Made by a program: the position numbers and the translations under genes. From an uncultured Acidobacteriia bacterium (lineage in GTDB: Bacteria > Acidobacteriota > Terriglobia > Bryobacterales > Bryobacteraceae): a stretch of DNA of 64,000 nt. Below, in pieces: positions 53,110 through 60,734 of the stretch (its first letter is position 1; every line of letters begins with the position of its first letter). The stretch lies in contig CAINNJ010000004.1 of the NCBI GenBank assembly GCA_903851195.1, positions 372,001-436,000 on the forward strand, read 5' to 3'. A model generated the notes under the pieces. That model did not search any database, was not told where the DNA came from, and was given only the letters and a program-made list of their open reading frames with translations.

Positions 53110-54327
53110 ATGTCCCCGGCTCTCGATCCAAACGAATCGGCGGAGTTGGCCCCGGCGGGATACGCCTTGTGGCGGCTCGAGACCGCTCCGCTGGAGATAC
53201 GAATCTCCGTTCACGCGCTGGAAGCCATGGCTGTGGAGGGCGCGAACGGCGGCGTTCTCTACGGACATCGGCCGCCGGACAACCCGGAAGTCGTCTGGAT
53301 TGAGAGCCTCGCCCCCACGGCGCGTGAGGCGGTGGTGGGAACCTGGTCGCGTGATGCCGACCCTGGTGGCGAAGAGGACGCGGGCCTTCACCTGCGTATC
53401 GCGCCTTACCCTTCCGGAGCGCTGACGGCACAGTGCTATCTCCGTAACCCTGCGGGCACGTTCGAACCCGCCTGGCCCATGTTCGCTTTGCCGACAGGAA
53501 ACGCTGCCCCGGCACATCGCCGTCTGGTGCCCGATTTCGACGCAGTCGCCGCTGATCTTCGCCCGCCCACCGATTTCTCCGCGCCCGTTCCGCCAACGTC
53601 TCGGCACGTCCGGCCGATCTCGCAACTGCGCCGTCTCGGGCCCCTTCTGGCCGCCGTTGCCCTTGTGGGGGGCGCGGTCGGCGCTTTTGTGCTCTTCACC
53701 CCGGCAGCGCGAGTGACGGCGCCGCGAACCCCTTCCGCCCGGCCCGATCCCACGCCGCGCCCGCTGGGGCTCTATGTGGACCCCGCCGGACCGGAGTGGC
53801 GAATCTCCTGGAATCCGGCTGCCACCATGCTGCGGGATGCCCGCTCGGTCCGGCTGTTTGTCCAGGACGGAGACGGCCAGAACGTTGTCGAACTGACGCC
53901 GCAAGACCTGGAATCCGCCACCTATCACTACCAGCCAAAGGGGAATGATGTAACATTCCGGCTGGAAACGACCGATAGAGAAGGGCGGATCACAGCGGAG
54001 TCGTTCCGTCTTTTGAACACGGTAACGGCAACTCCGGCGGAAGAAGCCTCCACGCCGCCGCGCGCCAGCCATCGGGTTGCTCCCGTCGTGGCAGCCGGTG
54101 TGCGTCCGCGTATCAAAGGCAAAATCCCGGTGGATGTCCGGGTGGAGATCGACAGCAACGGTCTGGTAGTCGCCGCGGCGCCTCTGACGAAACCTCGTCG
54201 CGGTCTCGAGACCTATCTGACCGAGCGGGCCGTGCGTGCCGCCCGGGAGTGGCGTTTCGAGCCGGCTACGAAAAACCACAAGCCGGTCGGCAGCGCGCAC
54301 ACGATCCACTTTATGTTCGGGCACTAG
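53110..54327 (+). CDS. TonB C-terminal domain protein with possible JAB-like N-terminal domain
   Basis: The 405-residue protein has three parts. Residues about 20-160 are cytoplasmic and contain RISVHALEAMAVEGANGGVLYGHRP, followed by strands such as VVWIESLAP; this resembles the JAB/MPN-like domains of acidobacterial proteins, but the JAMM metal-binding HxH...D set is not evident. A single membrane helix (LGPLLAAVALVGGAVGAFVLF, about 177-197) and a Pro-rich region follow. Residues about 310-405 form a TonB C-terminal domain (VDVRVEIDSNGLVVAAAPLT, ERAVRAAREWRFEPATKN). It may energise the divergent TonB receptor. Domain identity of the N-terminus is tentative. Confidence 0.72.
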   Translation: MSPALDPNESAELAPAGYALWRLETAPLEIRISVHALEAMAVEGANGGVLYGHRPPDNPEVVWIESLAPTAREAVVGTWSRDADPGGEEDAGLHLRIAPYPSGALTAQCYLRNPAGTFEPAWPMFALPTGNAAPAHRRLVPDFDAVAADLRPPTDFSAPVPPTSRHVRPISQLRRLGPLLAAVALVGGAVGAFVLFTPAARVTAPRTPSARPDPTPRPLGLYVDPAGPEWRISWNPAATMLRDARSVRLFVQDGDGQNVVELTPQDLESATYHYQPKGNDVTFRLETTDREGRITAESFRLLNTVTATPAEEASTPPRASHRVAPVVAAGVRPRIKGKIPVDVRVEIDSNGLVVAAAPLTKPRRGLETYLTERAVRAAREWRFEPATKNHKPVGSAHTIHFMFGH

Positions 54328-54398
54328 AATTGTAAGGGAACGAAACCGCGACCCGCGGCAAAACGTTTGGTGGAGTATTAGTTTCACAGGAGACCCCT

Positions 54399-55835
54399 TT
54401 GTTATTCCGCATTTACAGGAACTTTTATTACTCTTTCGTACTCATCGCCCTCTCTGGGCTGCTTCCGGTTGCCGCATTCAGCCAGTTCGCGGACCGCTAT
54501 GCTCTGGTGCTGGCCGATCCGCCGGTGTCGGTCCGCTACACGTCCCGCGCCGAACTGCAGTCCTTCGCGGCAGCCGGTTATCGCCAGACCATCGAACGGC
54601 AGCAGGCTTCGCTCCGCACGGAACTGGCGTCGCGGAATTTCTCCATTACCGGGTCGAACAGCCTGCTGGTGAACGCCGTCTTTGTCCGGTCTTCGCCCGA
54701 CCGCGTCGCGGAACTGGCGGCGCTCCCCGGAGTTAAGGGAGTGGTCCGGCTGCGTAAATACAAACGGAATCTGAATCAGGCGATTCAGCTTCTCAACAGC
54801 ACCGGGAACAGCGGCACTGCCTGGGGCCTGGCGGGGGGCTCCCCCAATGCGGGCAAAGGGATCAAAATCGGCATCATCGACAGCGGCATCGATCAGAATC
54901 ACCCCTCCCTGCAGGACAACACGCTCACCGTACCGGCCGGCTTCCCGAAGTGTGATACGCCAAGTAACTGCACCAATTTCACGAACAGCAAGGTCATCGT
55001 GGCGCGCAGCTACGTCCGGCAACTGGCCCTCGGGACGGGCGGCATCGATCCGACTACCTCCCGGCCCGACGATTACTCCGCCCGCGACCACAGCGGTCAC
55101 GGCACCGCTGTCGCGACCTGCGCGGCGGGCGCGCCCAGCACCGGCACCGTCGCGATTGCGGGTATGGCGCCCAAGGCCTACCTCGGGAACTACAAGGTCT
55201 TCGGATCGCCCGAAATCAACGATTTCTCCACGGACGACGTGTTAATCGCCGCCCTCACGGACGCCATCAGCGATGGCATGGACATCGTTTCCATGTCCAT
55301 CGGCGGACCGGCTTTCACGGGACCGCTCGATTCCGGTTCCGCCTGCGGGCTGTCGCCCGGGGTGCCCTGCGATCTGGGCGCGTCCGCTTTCGAGGCCGCC
55401 GCTTCCATGAAAGGCGCGCCTGTCATCATCGTGGCGGCCGGAAACCAGGGCGCCAACGGCGTCGGCTACCCGACATTCAACTCGGTCAGTTCCCCGGGAA
55501 CCGCGCCTTCCGTGGTCGCGGTGGGCGGTACGTCCAACTCGCACGGCTTTCTGCCCGCGGTCCGGATCGCCGGGCTTGGGGTGCCTGCGAATCTGACGGC
55601 CATCGCCGCCCAGCCGACCGACACCTCCAATCCGAACTTCGGCGCCTACGCGGCTCCACTGGTCGACGTGGGCAAAATCTCGGCCGATAACTACGCTTGC
55701 GGTGCTCTGCCTGCGGGATCTCTCACGGGGGCCTATGCCCTGATTCAGCGGGGGCCCTCCGACGCCCCGTGCAGTTTCATCAGCAAGTTCTCCAACGCGA
55801 TTACCGCGGGGGGCCGCGGGCGCGATCTTCTATGA
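54399..55835 (+). CDS. Subtilisin-like S8 protease, 5' part of a frameshifted gene
   Basis: TTG 54399 is supported by AGGAG 8 nt upstream. The 478 residues contain a signal peptide, a pro-domain (about 30-120) and the S8 catalytic core: Asp161 in IGIIDSGID and His234 in SGHGTAVA; GPAFTGPLD and IIVAAGNQG follow. An inserted PA domain begins near residue 400. The frame ends at TGA 55833 after SNAITAGGRGRDLL. The Ser nucleophile lies in the other frame downstream (see next entry), so this fragment alone is not a protease. A run of six G (55808-55813) is the break; five would keep the frame. Confidence 0.85.
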   Translation: MLFRIYRNFYYSFVLIALSGLLPVAAFSQFADRYALVLADPPVSVRYTSRAELQSFAAAGYRQTIERQQASLRTELASRNFSITGSNSLLVNAVFVRSSPDRVAELAALPGVKGVVRLRKYKRNLNQAIQLLNSTGNSGTAWGLAGGSPNAGKGIKIGIIDSGIDQNHPSLQDNTLTVPAGFPKCDTPSNCTNFTNSKVIVARSYVRQLALGTGGIDPTTSRPDDYSARDHSGHGTAVATCAAGAPSTGTVAIAGMAPKAYLGNYKVFGSPEINDFSTDDVLIAALTDAISDGMDIVSMSIGGPAFTGPLDSGSACGLSPGVPCDLGASAFEAAASMKGAPVIIVAAGNQGANGVGYPTFNSVSSPGTAPSVVAVGGTSNSHGFLPAVRIAGLGVPANLTAIAAQPTDTSNPNFGAYAAPLVDVGKISADNYACGALPAGSLTGAYALIQRGPSDAPCSFISKFSNAITAGGRGRDLL

Positions 55836-57750
55836 CTACGCGGGCAGCACGGATTTTCCTTTCTCGCCCTCCGGTCTGAGCAGCTTTTCGCAGGCGGCCG
55901 TGCTGATTGGCAACAGCGACGGCGTGAACCTGAAGTCCTTTATCGACGCCAACCCGGGCTCTACGGCAATCATCGATCCCTCGGGAACCGAAGTGCCGGT
56001 CTCACCATTCAACGAACTGGTCTACTACTCCTCCATGGGCCCCGCTCTGGGGACGAACGGGATTAAACCGGACGTTCTCGCCGTCGCGGGCGGTGGTCAG
56101 AACGGCGATCTCATCTATATGGGAGGCCAGTCTTTCGACCCCCTCGGCGATCTCTACACAGCCACCGGTTATCTGGCGGCCGCGGGAACCAGCTTCGCGA
56201 CTCCGCTCACGGCGGGCACCGCGGCGCTGGTCAAGCAGACTCATCCCGGCTATACGGCGGCCCAACTGAAGTCCGCACTGGTCAATACCGCCACCCAGGA
56301 TGTTGTTAACGACGACTCCGGATTCCCGCTGGACATCCTGCAGACCGGAGCCGGCAAAACGGCCGCGGACCTGGCGATCCAGACCAACGTGACCGCGGTG
56401 CCGTCCACTCTCTCGTTCGGCGCCCTGCCTTCAGGCGCGGTCTCGAAGACCGTTCCGGTGACGCTCACGAACACCGGCTCGACGCCGCTGAATCTGACAC
56501 TCGCGGTGGTCGCCACGACGTCCTCCAATGTTGCCAAAGTGGCTCTGGATAAGAGCACGCTCTCTCTGGCAGCCGGAGCGACCGCGACAGTCAACGCCAC
56601 GCTGGCGGGGACGGCACCCTCCGCCGGCCTCTTCTACGGAGCCGTGACGGTGGCCGGCAGCGCGACAGCCCTCCGGATCCCGTATATGTTCCTGGTCGGC
56701 AGCACGGTGCCGGCCAACTTCACTCCGCTCGCCGGCGACCAGAACGACGGGGCCGTGGGGCAGGTGCTCCCCGACGGGTCAGTCGCGTTCCAGATCACCG
56801 ATGCCAATGGCGTCCCGATCCCGAACGCGGCTGTGAACTTCCATGTGAATGCCGGCAGCGCGCCCATCTCCCTGAGCCAGGTTTCCACCGTTACGAACGC
56901 CTATGGGATCGCTGTCGCAACGCCGACTGCCGGCGCCACCACCGGCACCTATTCGATTGAGGGCTGCCTGGGCGCCTGCAGCAGCCGCAACGAATTCGAA
57001 TACACGTTTTCCGGCAACATCCGGAACACGCCGGCCATCTCGCCGAACGGCGTCGTCAACGCGGCCGTTGCGAACCCCGGGACGCCGATCGCTCCCGGCT
57101 CGTACTTCTCGATCTACGGGACCGGGCTGAGCGATCAGACCGACGTCACCACCACCGCCAAACTGCCCGCGGCCATCGACTACGTGAACGTCAGTTTCGA
57201 TGTGCCCTCCGCGCAGTTGAGCGTGCCCGGCCACCTGGTCTTCGTCAGCAATGGCCAGATCAACGCGCAGGTTCCCTGGGAACTACAGGGTCAGACCTCG
57301 GCGCAGGTCAAGGTCACCATCGACGGCATTCCCGGCAACGTCGTTACGGTGCCGCTGGCCAACTATGCACCGGCCTTCTTCGAGATCGGCGCCGGGGTGG
57401 TGGCCGCGATCAATCCGCTGAACGCGTCCAACCCCGTGATCACGGCCACGAATGCCGCCAAACGAGGCGGCGTCATCGCGCTCTACGCCAACGGTCTGGG
57501 CCCGGTCGAGAACCAGCCGGCATCCGGCGATGCGGCGTCGCTTACCGTGCTGTCCAAAACCACGGCACTGCCCGTCGTGACCATCGGCGGCCAGCCCGCA
57601 CAGGTGGCGTTCAGCGGTCTGACACCGGGCCTGCCTGGGCTCTATCAGATCAACGTGACGGTGCCGACCAACATCGGGACCGGCAACCAGCCCGTGACCC
57701 TGGCCATCGGCGGCGCGACGGCCAAGGCCTCCGGCATTACGGTGCAGTAA
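55813..57750 (+). CDS. Subtilisin-like S8 protease, 3' part with ASH-like and TIGR03437-type domains
   Basis: In the shifted frame from 55813 the PA domain resumes (AGAIFYDYAGSTDFPFSPSG). The Ser motif AAAGTSFATPLTAGTAAL carries the catalytic serine (codon 56191-56193). Next come an ASH/Ig-like domain (TLSFGALPSGAVSKTVPVTL), a second Ig-like domain, and a C-terminal domain of the Solibacter TIGR03437 type (GVVNAAVANPGTPIAPGSYF, LVFVSNGQINAQVPWEL, RGGVIALYANGLGPVENQP). Joined to the 5' part it would be a secreted protease of about 1116 residues. An ATG-less start near 55900 is unlikely to be used naturally. Either a pseudogene, phase-variable, or a sequence error. Confidence 0.85.
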   Translation, partial: AAGAIFYDYAGSTDFPFSPSGLSSFSQAAVLIGNSDGVNLKSFIDANPGSTAIIDPSGTEVPVSPFNELVYYSSMGPALGTNGIKPDVLAVAGGGQNGDLIYMGGQSFDPLGDLYTATGYLAAAGTSFATPLTAGTAALVKQTHPGYTAAQLKSALVNTATQDVVNDDSGFPLDILQTGAGKTAADLAIQTNVTAVPSTLSFGALPSGAVSKTVPVTLTNTGSTPLNLTLAVVATTSSNVAKVALDKSTLSLAAGATATVNATLAGTAPSAGLFYGAVTVAGSATALRIPYMFLVGSTVPANFTPLAGDQNDGAVGQVLPDGSVAFQITDANGVPIPNAAVNFHVNAGSAPISLSQVSTVTNAYGIAVATPTAGATTGTYSIEGCLGACSSRNEFEYTFSGNIRNTPAISPNGVVNAAVANPGTPIAPGSYFSIYGTGLSDQTDVTTTAKLPAAIDYVNVSFDVPSAQLSVPGHLVFVSNGQINAQVPWELQGQTSAQVKVTIDGIPGNVVTVPLANYAPAFFEIGAGVVAAINPLNASNPVITATNAAKRGGVIALYANGLGPVENQPASGDAASLTVLSKTTALPVVTIGGQPAQVAFSGLTPGLPGLYQINVTVPTNIGTGNQPVTLAIGGATAKASGITVQ

Positions 57751-59559
57751 CTAACGCCCGTAGACGAAACGGCCACGACGGGGATCGGCGGCGCCCTGCA
57801 GGACGCCGCCGCCCATCTGGATCACCACCGGCGCCGAGCCGTTGCTCCACGGGCCCGAGACGTTGACCTTGTGGCCGAGTTTCGTAAGGGCATCGGCCGT
57901 TTCCTTCGGGATGCGGTTTTCAAGGTTCAGCTTGCCGGCCATAAACTCGTGGTTGGCGAAGGTGGCGTAGAAGTGTTCGGTCTGGAAGCGGGGCGCCTCG
58001 ACGGCGGCCTGCGGGCTCATGCCGAAATCGATGATGTTCAGCACCACCTGGAGCAGCGCCTGGTCCTGGTTGTCGCCGCCGGGGGTGGACAGTTCGAGGA
58101 AGGGCTGGCCGTCCTTCAGGATCAGGGTCGGGCTCAGGGTGACGCGCGGGCGGCGGCCACCGACGAGAGCGTTGGCGTGTCCCGGAGAGTTCACGAGGAA
58201 GCACTGCAGCCGGGTGCCAAGGGGAATGCCCGTGTCGCCGGCGATGACGGACGGCAGCCAGGCGCCGCTCGGGGTGGCGGAGAAGGTGTTGCCCTTCGCG
58301 TCCACGGTGTTCACGCAGGTGGTGTCGGCGACGTTCGAGGAAGCGGTGGTGCTCTTCGGCATGGCGGGAACGGGGCCGCCGAAGGCTCCGGGGCGGCTTT
58401 CCATGCTGGCCTGGGCGGTATCGATCTGCTTGCGGCGCTCCGCGGCGTAGTCCTTCGAGAGCAGGGTTTCCTCGGGGATTTTCGAGAACTTCGGATCGCC
58501 GTAGTAACGGTCGCGATCGGCAAAAGCGAGTTTGACGGCTTCCACAACGGTGTGGAGGTAGGCCGGTGAGTTGTGGCCCATCGCCTTCAGGTCATAGCCT
58601 TCCAGGATGTTGAGGGCTTCCAGCATGACGGGACCCTGCGTCCAGAAGCCGGGCTTATTGACGCTATAGCCGCGATAGGTGGCGGTGCGCGGCGTGTCGA
58701 TCTCGGCGTGGAATTGCGCCATGTCGTTGTAGCGGAGCAAGCCGCCGTTCTTCTCGGAGAAGTCGCCGATCTGTTTGGCGATGGGACCGCGGTAGAAGTA
58801 ATTGCGAACTGCCTCGATCTTCGCGACGCGGTTGCCGTGGGCCTTCTTCTCGGCTTTGACCAACTGGTCGAGAGTGTCGGCGAGGGTGGGCTCGGCGTAC
58901 ATCTCACCGGGCACCGGCACGTGGCCGTTGGGCTCGAAGAACTTCAGCGAGACGGGCCAGATATCCAGGTACTGCTGGCTGGTCCTGATGTAGGAACTGA
59001 AGATTTCGCTGGTGGGGAAGCCATGGGTGTACTCGAGGGCGGGGGCCACGACCTGGGCGAAACTCATGGTGCCGTATTTTTCGAGCGCCAGCATGAGGCC
59101 ATCGAAGACGCCCGGCACGGTGGCGGCGAGGATGCCGTTGGCGGGGATGGGCGGCATGGTCGCCTTCTCTTCCCACGGTTCGGGCTTGCGGGCACGGAAG
59201 AACTCGGGTGTAGCCAGCGCGGGGGCGGTACCCACACCGCTGATCACGACGGCAGGCTGGTCCTTCATCTTGATGATGAGGGGCATCTCGCCGCCGATGC
59301 CGAAGTGGTCGAGTTCGGTGACCGAGGCGGCGAGGGTGGAGGCAACGCCCGCGTCCACGGCGTTGCCGCCTTTGTCGAGCATCCGGGTGCCGGCCGCGAC
59401 GACGAGGTTGTTGCCGCCGCCGACCATGAACTGCGTCCCGCGGACGGGCGGGAACATGGTGGCGGGGTTCTGGGCGTGAACCACGGCGCCCGCGAGGAGG
59501 GCAACGCCCGCCGAGGCGGAGAGAAAGGTCTTTTTAGAATTTGTAGATGGCTTTTTCAA
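57751..59559 (-). CDS. ggt: Gamma-glutamyltransferase
   Basis: No ATG fits the 5' end. TTG 59559 is preceded by GGGGTG and gives 602 residues with a signal peptide (KKTFLSASAGVALLAGAVVHA); TTG 59604 is the outermost option. It is an N-terminal-nucleophile hydrolase that self-cleaves and moves gamma-glutamyl groups from glutathione in the periplasm. The processing threonine is in DTTCVNTVDAKGN, with GTPLGTRLQCF-like and STPGGDNQDQALLQVVLN oxyanion-loop motifs. GGEMPLIIKMKD is at the donor-site side. The start lies inside the last codons of the upstream DUF362 gene (stop 59534), indicating coupling. Confidence 0.93.
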   Translation of the reverse strand: MKKPSTNSKKTFLSASAGVALLAGAVVHAQNPATMFPPVRGTQFMVGGGNNLVVAAGTRMLDKGGNAVDAGVASTLAASVTELDHFGIGGEMPLIIKMKDQPAVVISGVGTAPALATPEFFRARKPEPWEEKATMPPIPANGILAATVPGVFDGLMLALEKYGTMSFAQVVAPALEYTHGFPTSEIFSSYIRTSQQYLDIWPVSLKFFEPNGHVPVPGEMYAEPTLADTLDQLVKAEKKAHGNRVAKIEAVRNYFYRGPIAKQIGDFSEKNGGLLRYNDMAQFHAEIDTPRTATYRGYSVNKPGFWTQGPVMLEALNILEGYDLKAMGHNSPAYLHTVVEAVKLAFADRDRYYGDPKFSKIPEETLLSKDYAAERRKQIDTAQASMESRPGAFGGPVPAMPKSTTASSNVADTTCVNTVDAKGNTFSATPSGAWLPSVIAGDTGIPLGTRLQCFLVNSPGHANALVGGRRPRVTLSPTLILKDGQPFLELSTPGGDNQDQALLQVVLNIIDFGMSPQAAVEAPRFQTEHFYATFANHEFMAGKLNLENRIPKETADALTKLGHKVNVSGPWSNGSAPVVIQMGGGVLQGAADPRRGRFVYGR

Positions 59560-60661
59560 TTGGCACCCCGGCCACTTCAATGCGGCTGAGGTCGGCACTG
59601 CCAACGCCCAGTTGTTCCGCTAACAGAAGAGTATTGTCACACTTCCGAAACGGCGCGACGCCTCGCAGCGCGCGCGGGTCATATCCCATGACGGCGGTGG
59701 CCACGGCATCCGTGTTCACCGCATTCAGACCGGCGATCAGCACGCCGGGTTCAACGTAGCGCAGACCGCGAATCCAAGGGCCTTCGCCGCCGGAGACGGA
59801 CTGGACTCCATCGATGATGGCGAGGTCAACGGGCCGGGCGCGATTCAGTTCGGCGACGATGCGCGGCATCCGGTGGCCCGCGTCGCGATTGCTGTTCGGA
59901 TCGAGTTCCGGCAACGCGGACTTCGAGGGCGCGCGCACGCCGTTGTGCATGGCGCTGACGCGGCCGGAGTTGGGCGTTTCGTTCGGCTCATCCACGCCGG
60001 CATCGTCCCCGTAAATAGAGGCGGGGGTGATGCCGAAACAGTTCTTCATGGAGAGCGTGACGCCGCAGGTGGCGTGGTTTTTCAGCTTCGCCATGCTCAC
60101 GAAGACGTCGGTATCGTGATAGGCATAGTTCAGGTCGTAGGCCGGGAAGATGTAGGGGTCGCCGGGGACTTTGAAGCGAAAGTACTGTTTGCCTTTGCCG
60201 AGGTTGTTGGTGTTTTCGAACTCAACGTTTTTCGCGGAATTCGCCAGTTGTTTGACGTTCCAGCCGGAATCGAGCAGGTAGTCTTCGAGGGGGCCGCTGA
60301 GGGCCCAGCCGCTTTCGACGAAGCGGATGCGGGTGGCACCAGCTTCTCCCATGAGGTACGCGGCGGCGGCGATCACCTGCGGGTGCGTGTAGTGCGTGAT
60401 GCCGAGCGCGCGGCCTTCAAAGCGCTGCCCGGGGCTGCCCGTCATGTTGATCTTGACCGTGACGGTCTTGTTGCGGACCAGACGGGGGAGGCCGCCCAAC
60501 TGGTCGAACATGGTCTTCAGGTTCGCGACGATCTCGTCATTCTTATAGGACGCGCATTTGGCCACGGCGACGGTTTGCGCCGGAGCGGCCGCGGCCCGAA
60601 GTTTTGGCGCTATCAGGACGGCGCCCGATAACGCGAACAGTTCCCGCCGGGTGATGCTCAT
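59534..60661 (-). CDS. DUF362 protein, Tat-exported
   Basis: ATG 60661 (MSITRRELFALSGAVLIAP) gives 375 residues with a twin-arginine signal; ATG 60673 is four codons upstream. The DUF362 pattern is present: NKTVTVKINMTGSPG, TRIRFVESGWALSG, VFVSMAKLKNHATCGVTLSMKNCFG, LAIIDGVQSVSGGEGPW and AVATAVMGYDP. The function of DUF362 is not established; some members bind Fe-S clusters, but the ferredoxin tail is absent here. It overlaps the gamma-glutamyltransferase start on the same strand, so the pair may act together on a secreted substrate. Confidence 0.9.
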   Translation of the reverse strand: MSITRRELFALSGAVLIAPKLRAAAAPAQTVAVAKCASYKNDEIVANLKTMFDQLGGLPRLVRNKTVTVKINMTGSPGQRFEGRALGITHYTHPQVIAAAAYLMGEAGATRIRFVESGWALSGPLEDYLLDSGWNVKQLANSAKNVEFENTNNLGKGKQYFRFKVPGDPYIFPAYDLNYAYHDTDVFVSMAKLKNHATCGVTLSMKNCFGITPASIYGDDAGVDEPNETPNSGRVSAMHNGVRAPSKSALPELDPNSNRDAGHRMPRIVAELNRARPVDLAIIDGVQSVSGGEGPWIRGLRYVEPGVLIAGLNAVNTDAVATAVMGYDPRALRGVAPFRKCDNTLLLAEQLGVGSADLSRIEVAGVPIEKAIYKF

Positions 60662-60734
60662 TTCGCCTACCATTCTAAGCCTTCCCTGCCCCGGCTTCTT
60701 GCACCGGCTCAGGGCCGGGGTCTTACAATACATC

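Noticed and set aside
53086-54387. 433-codon minus frame over the TonB C-terminal protein
   Set aside because: No motif and Arg-rich; the + frame ends in a recognisable TonB C-terminal domain.
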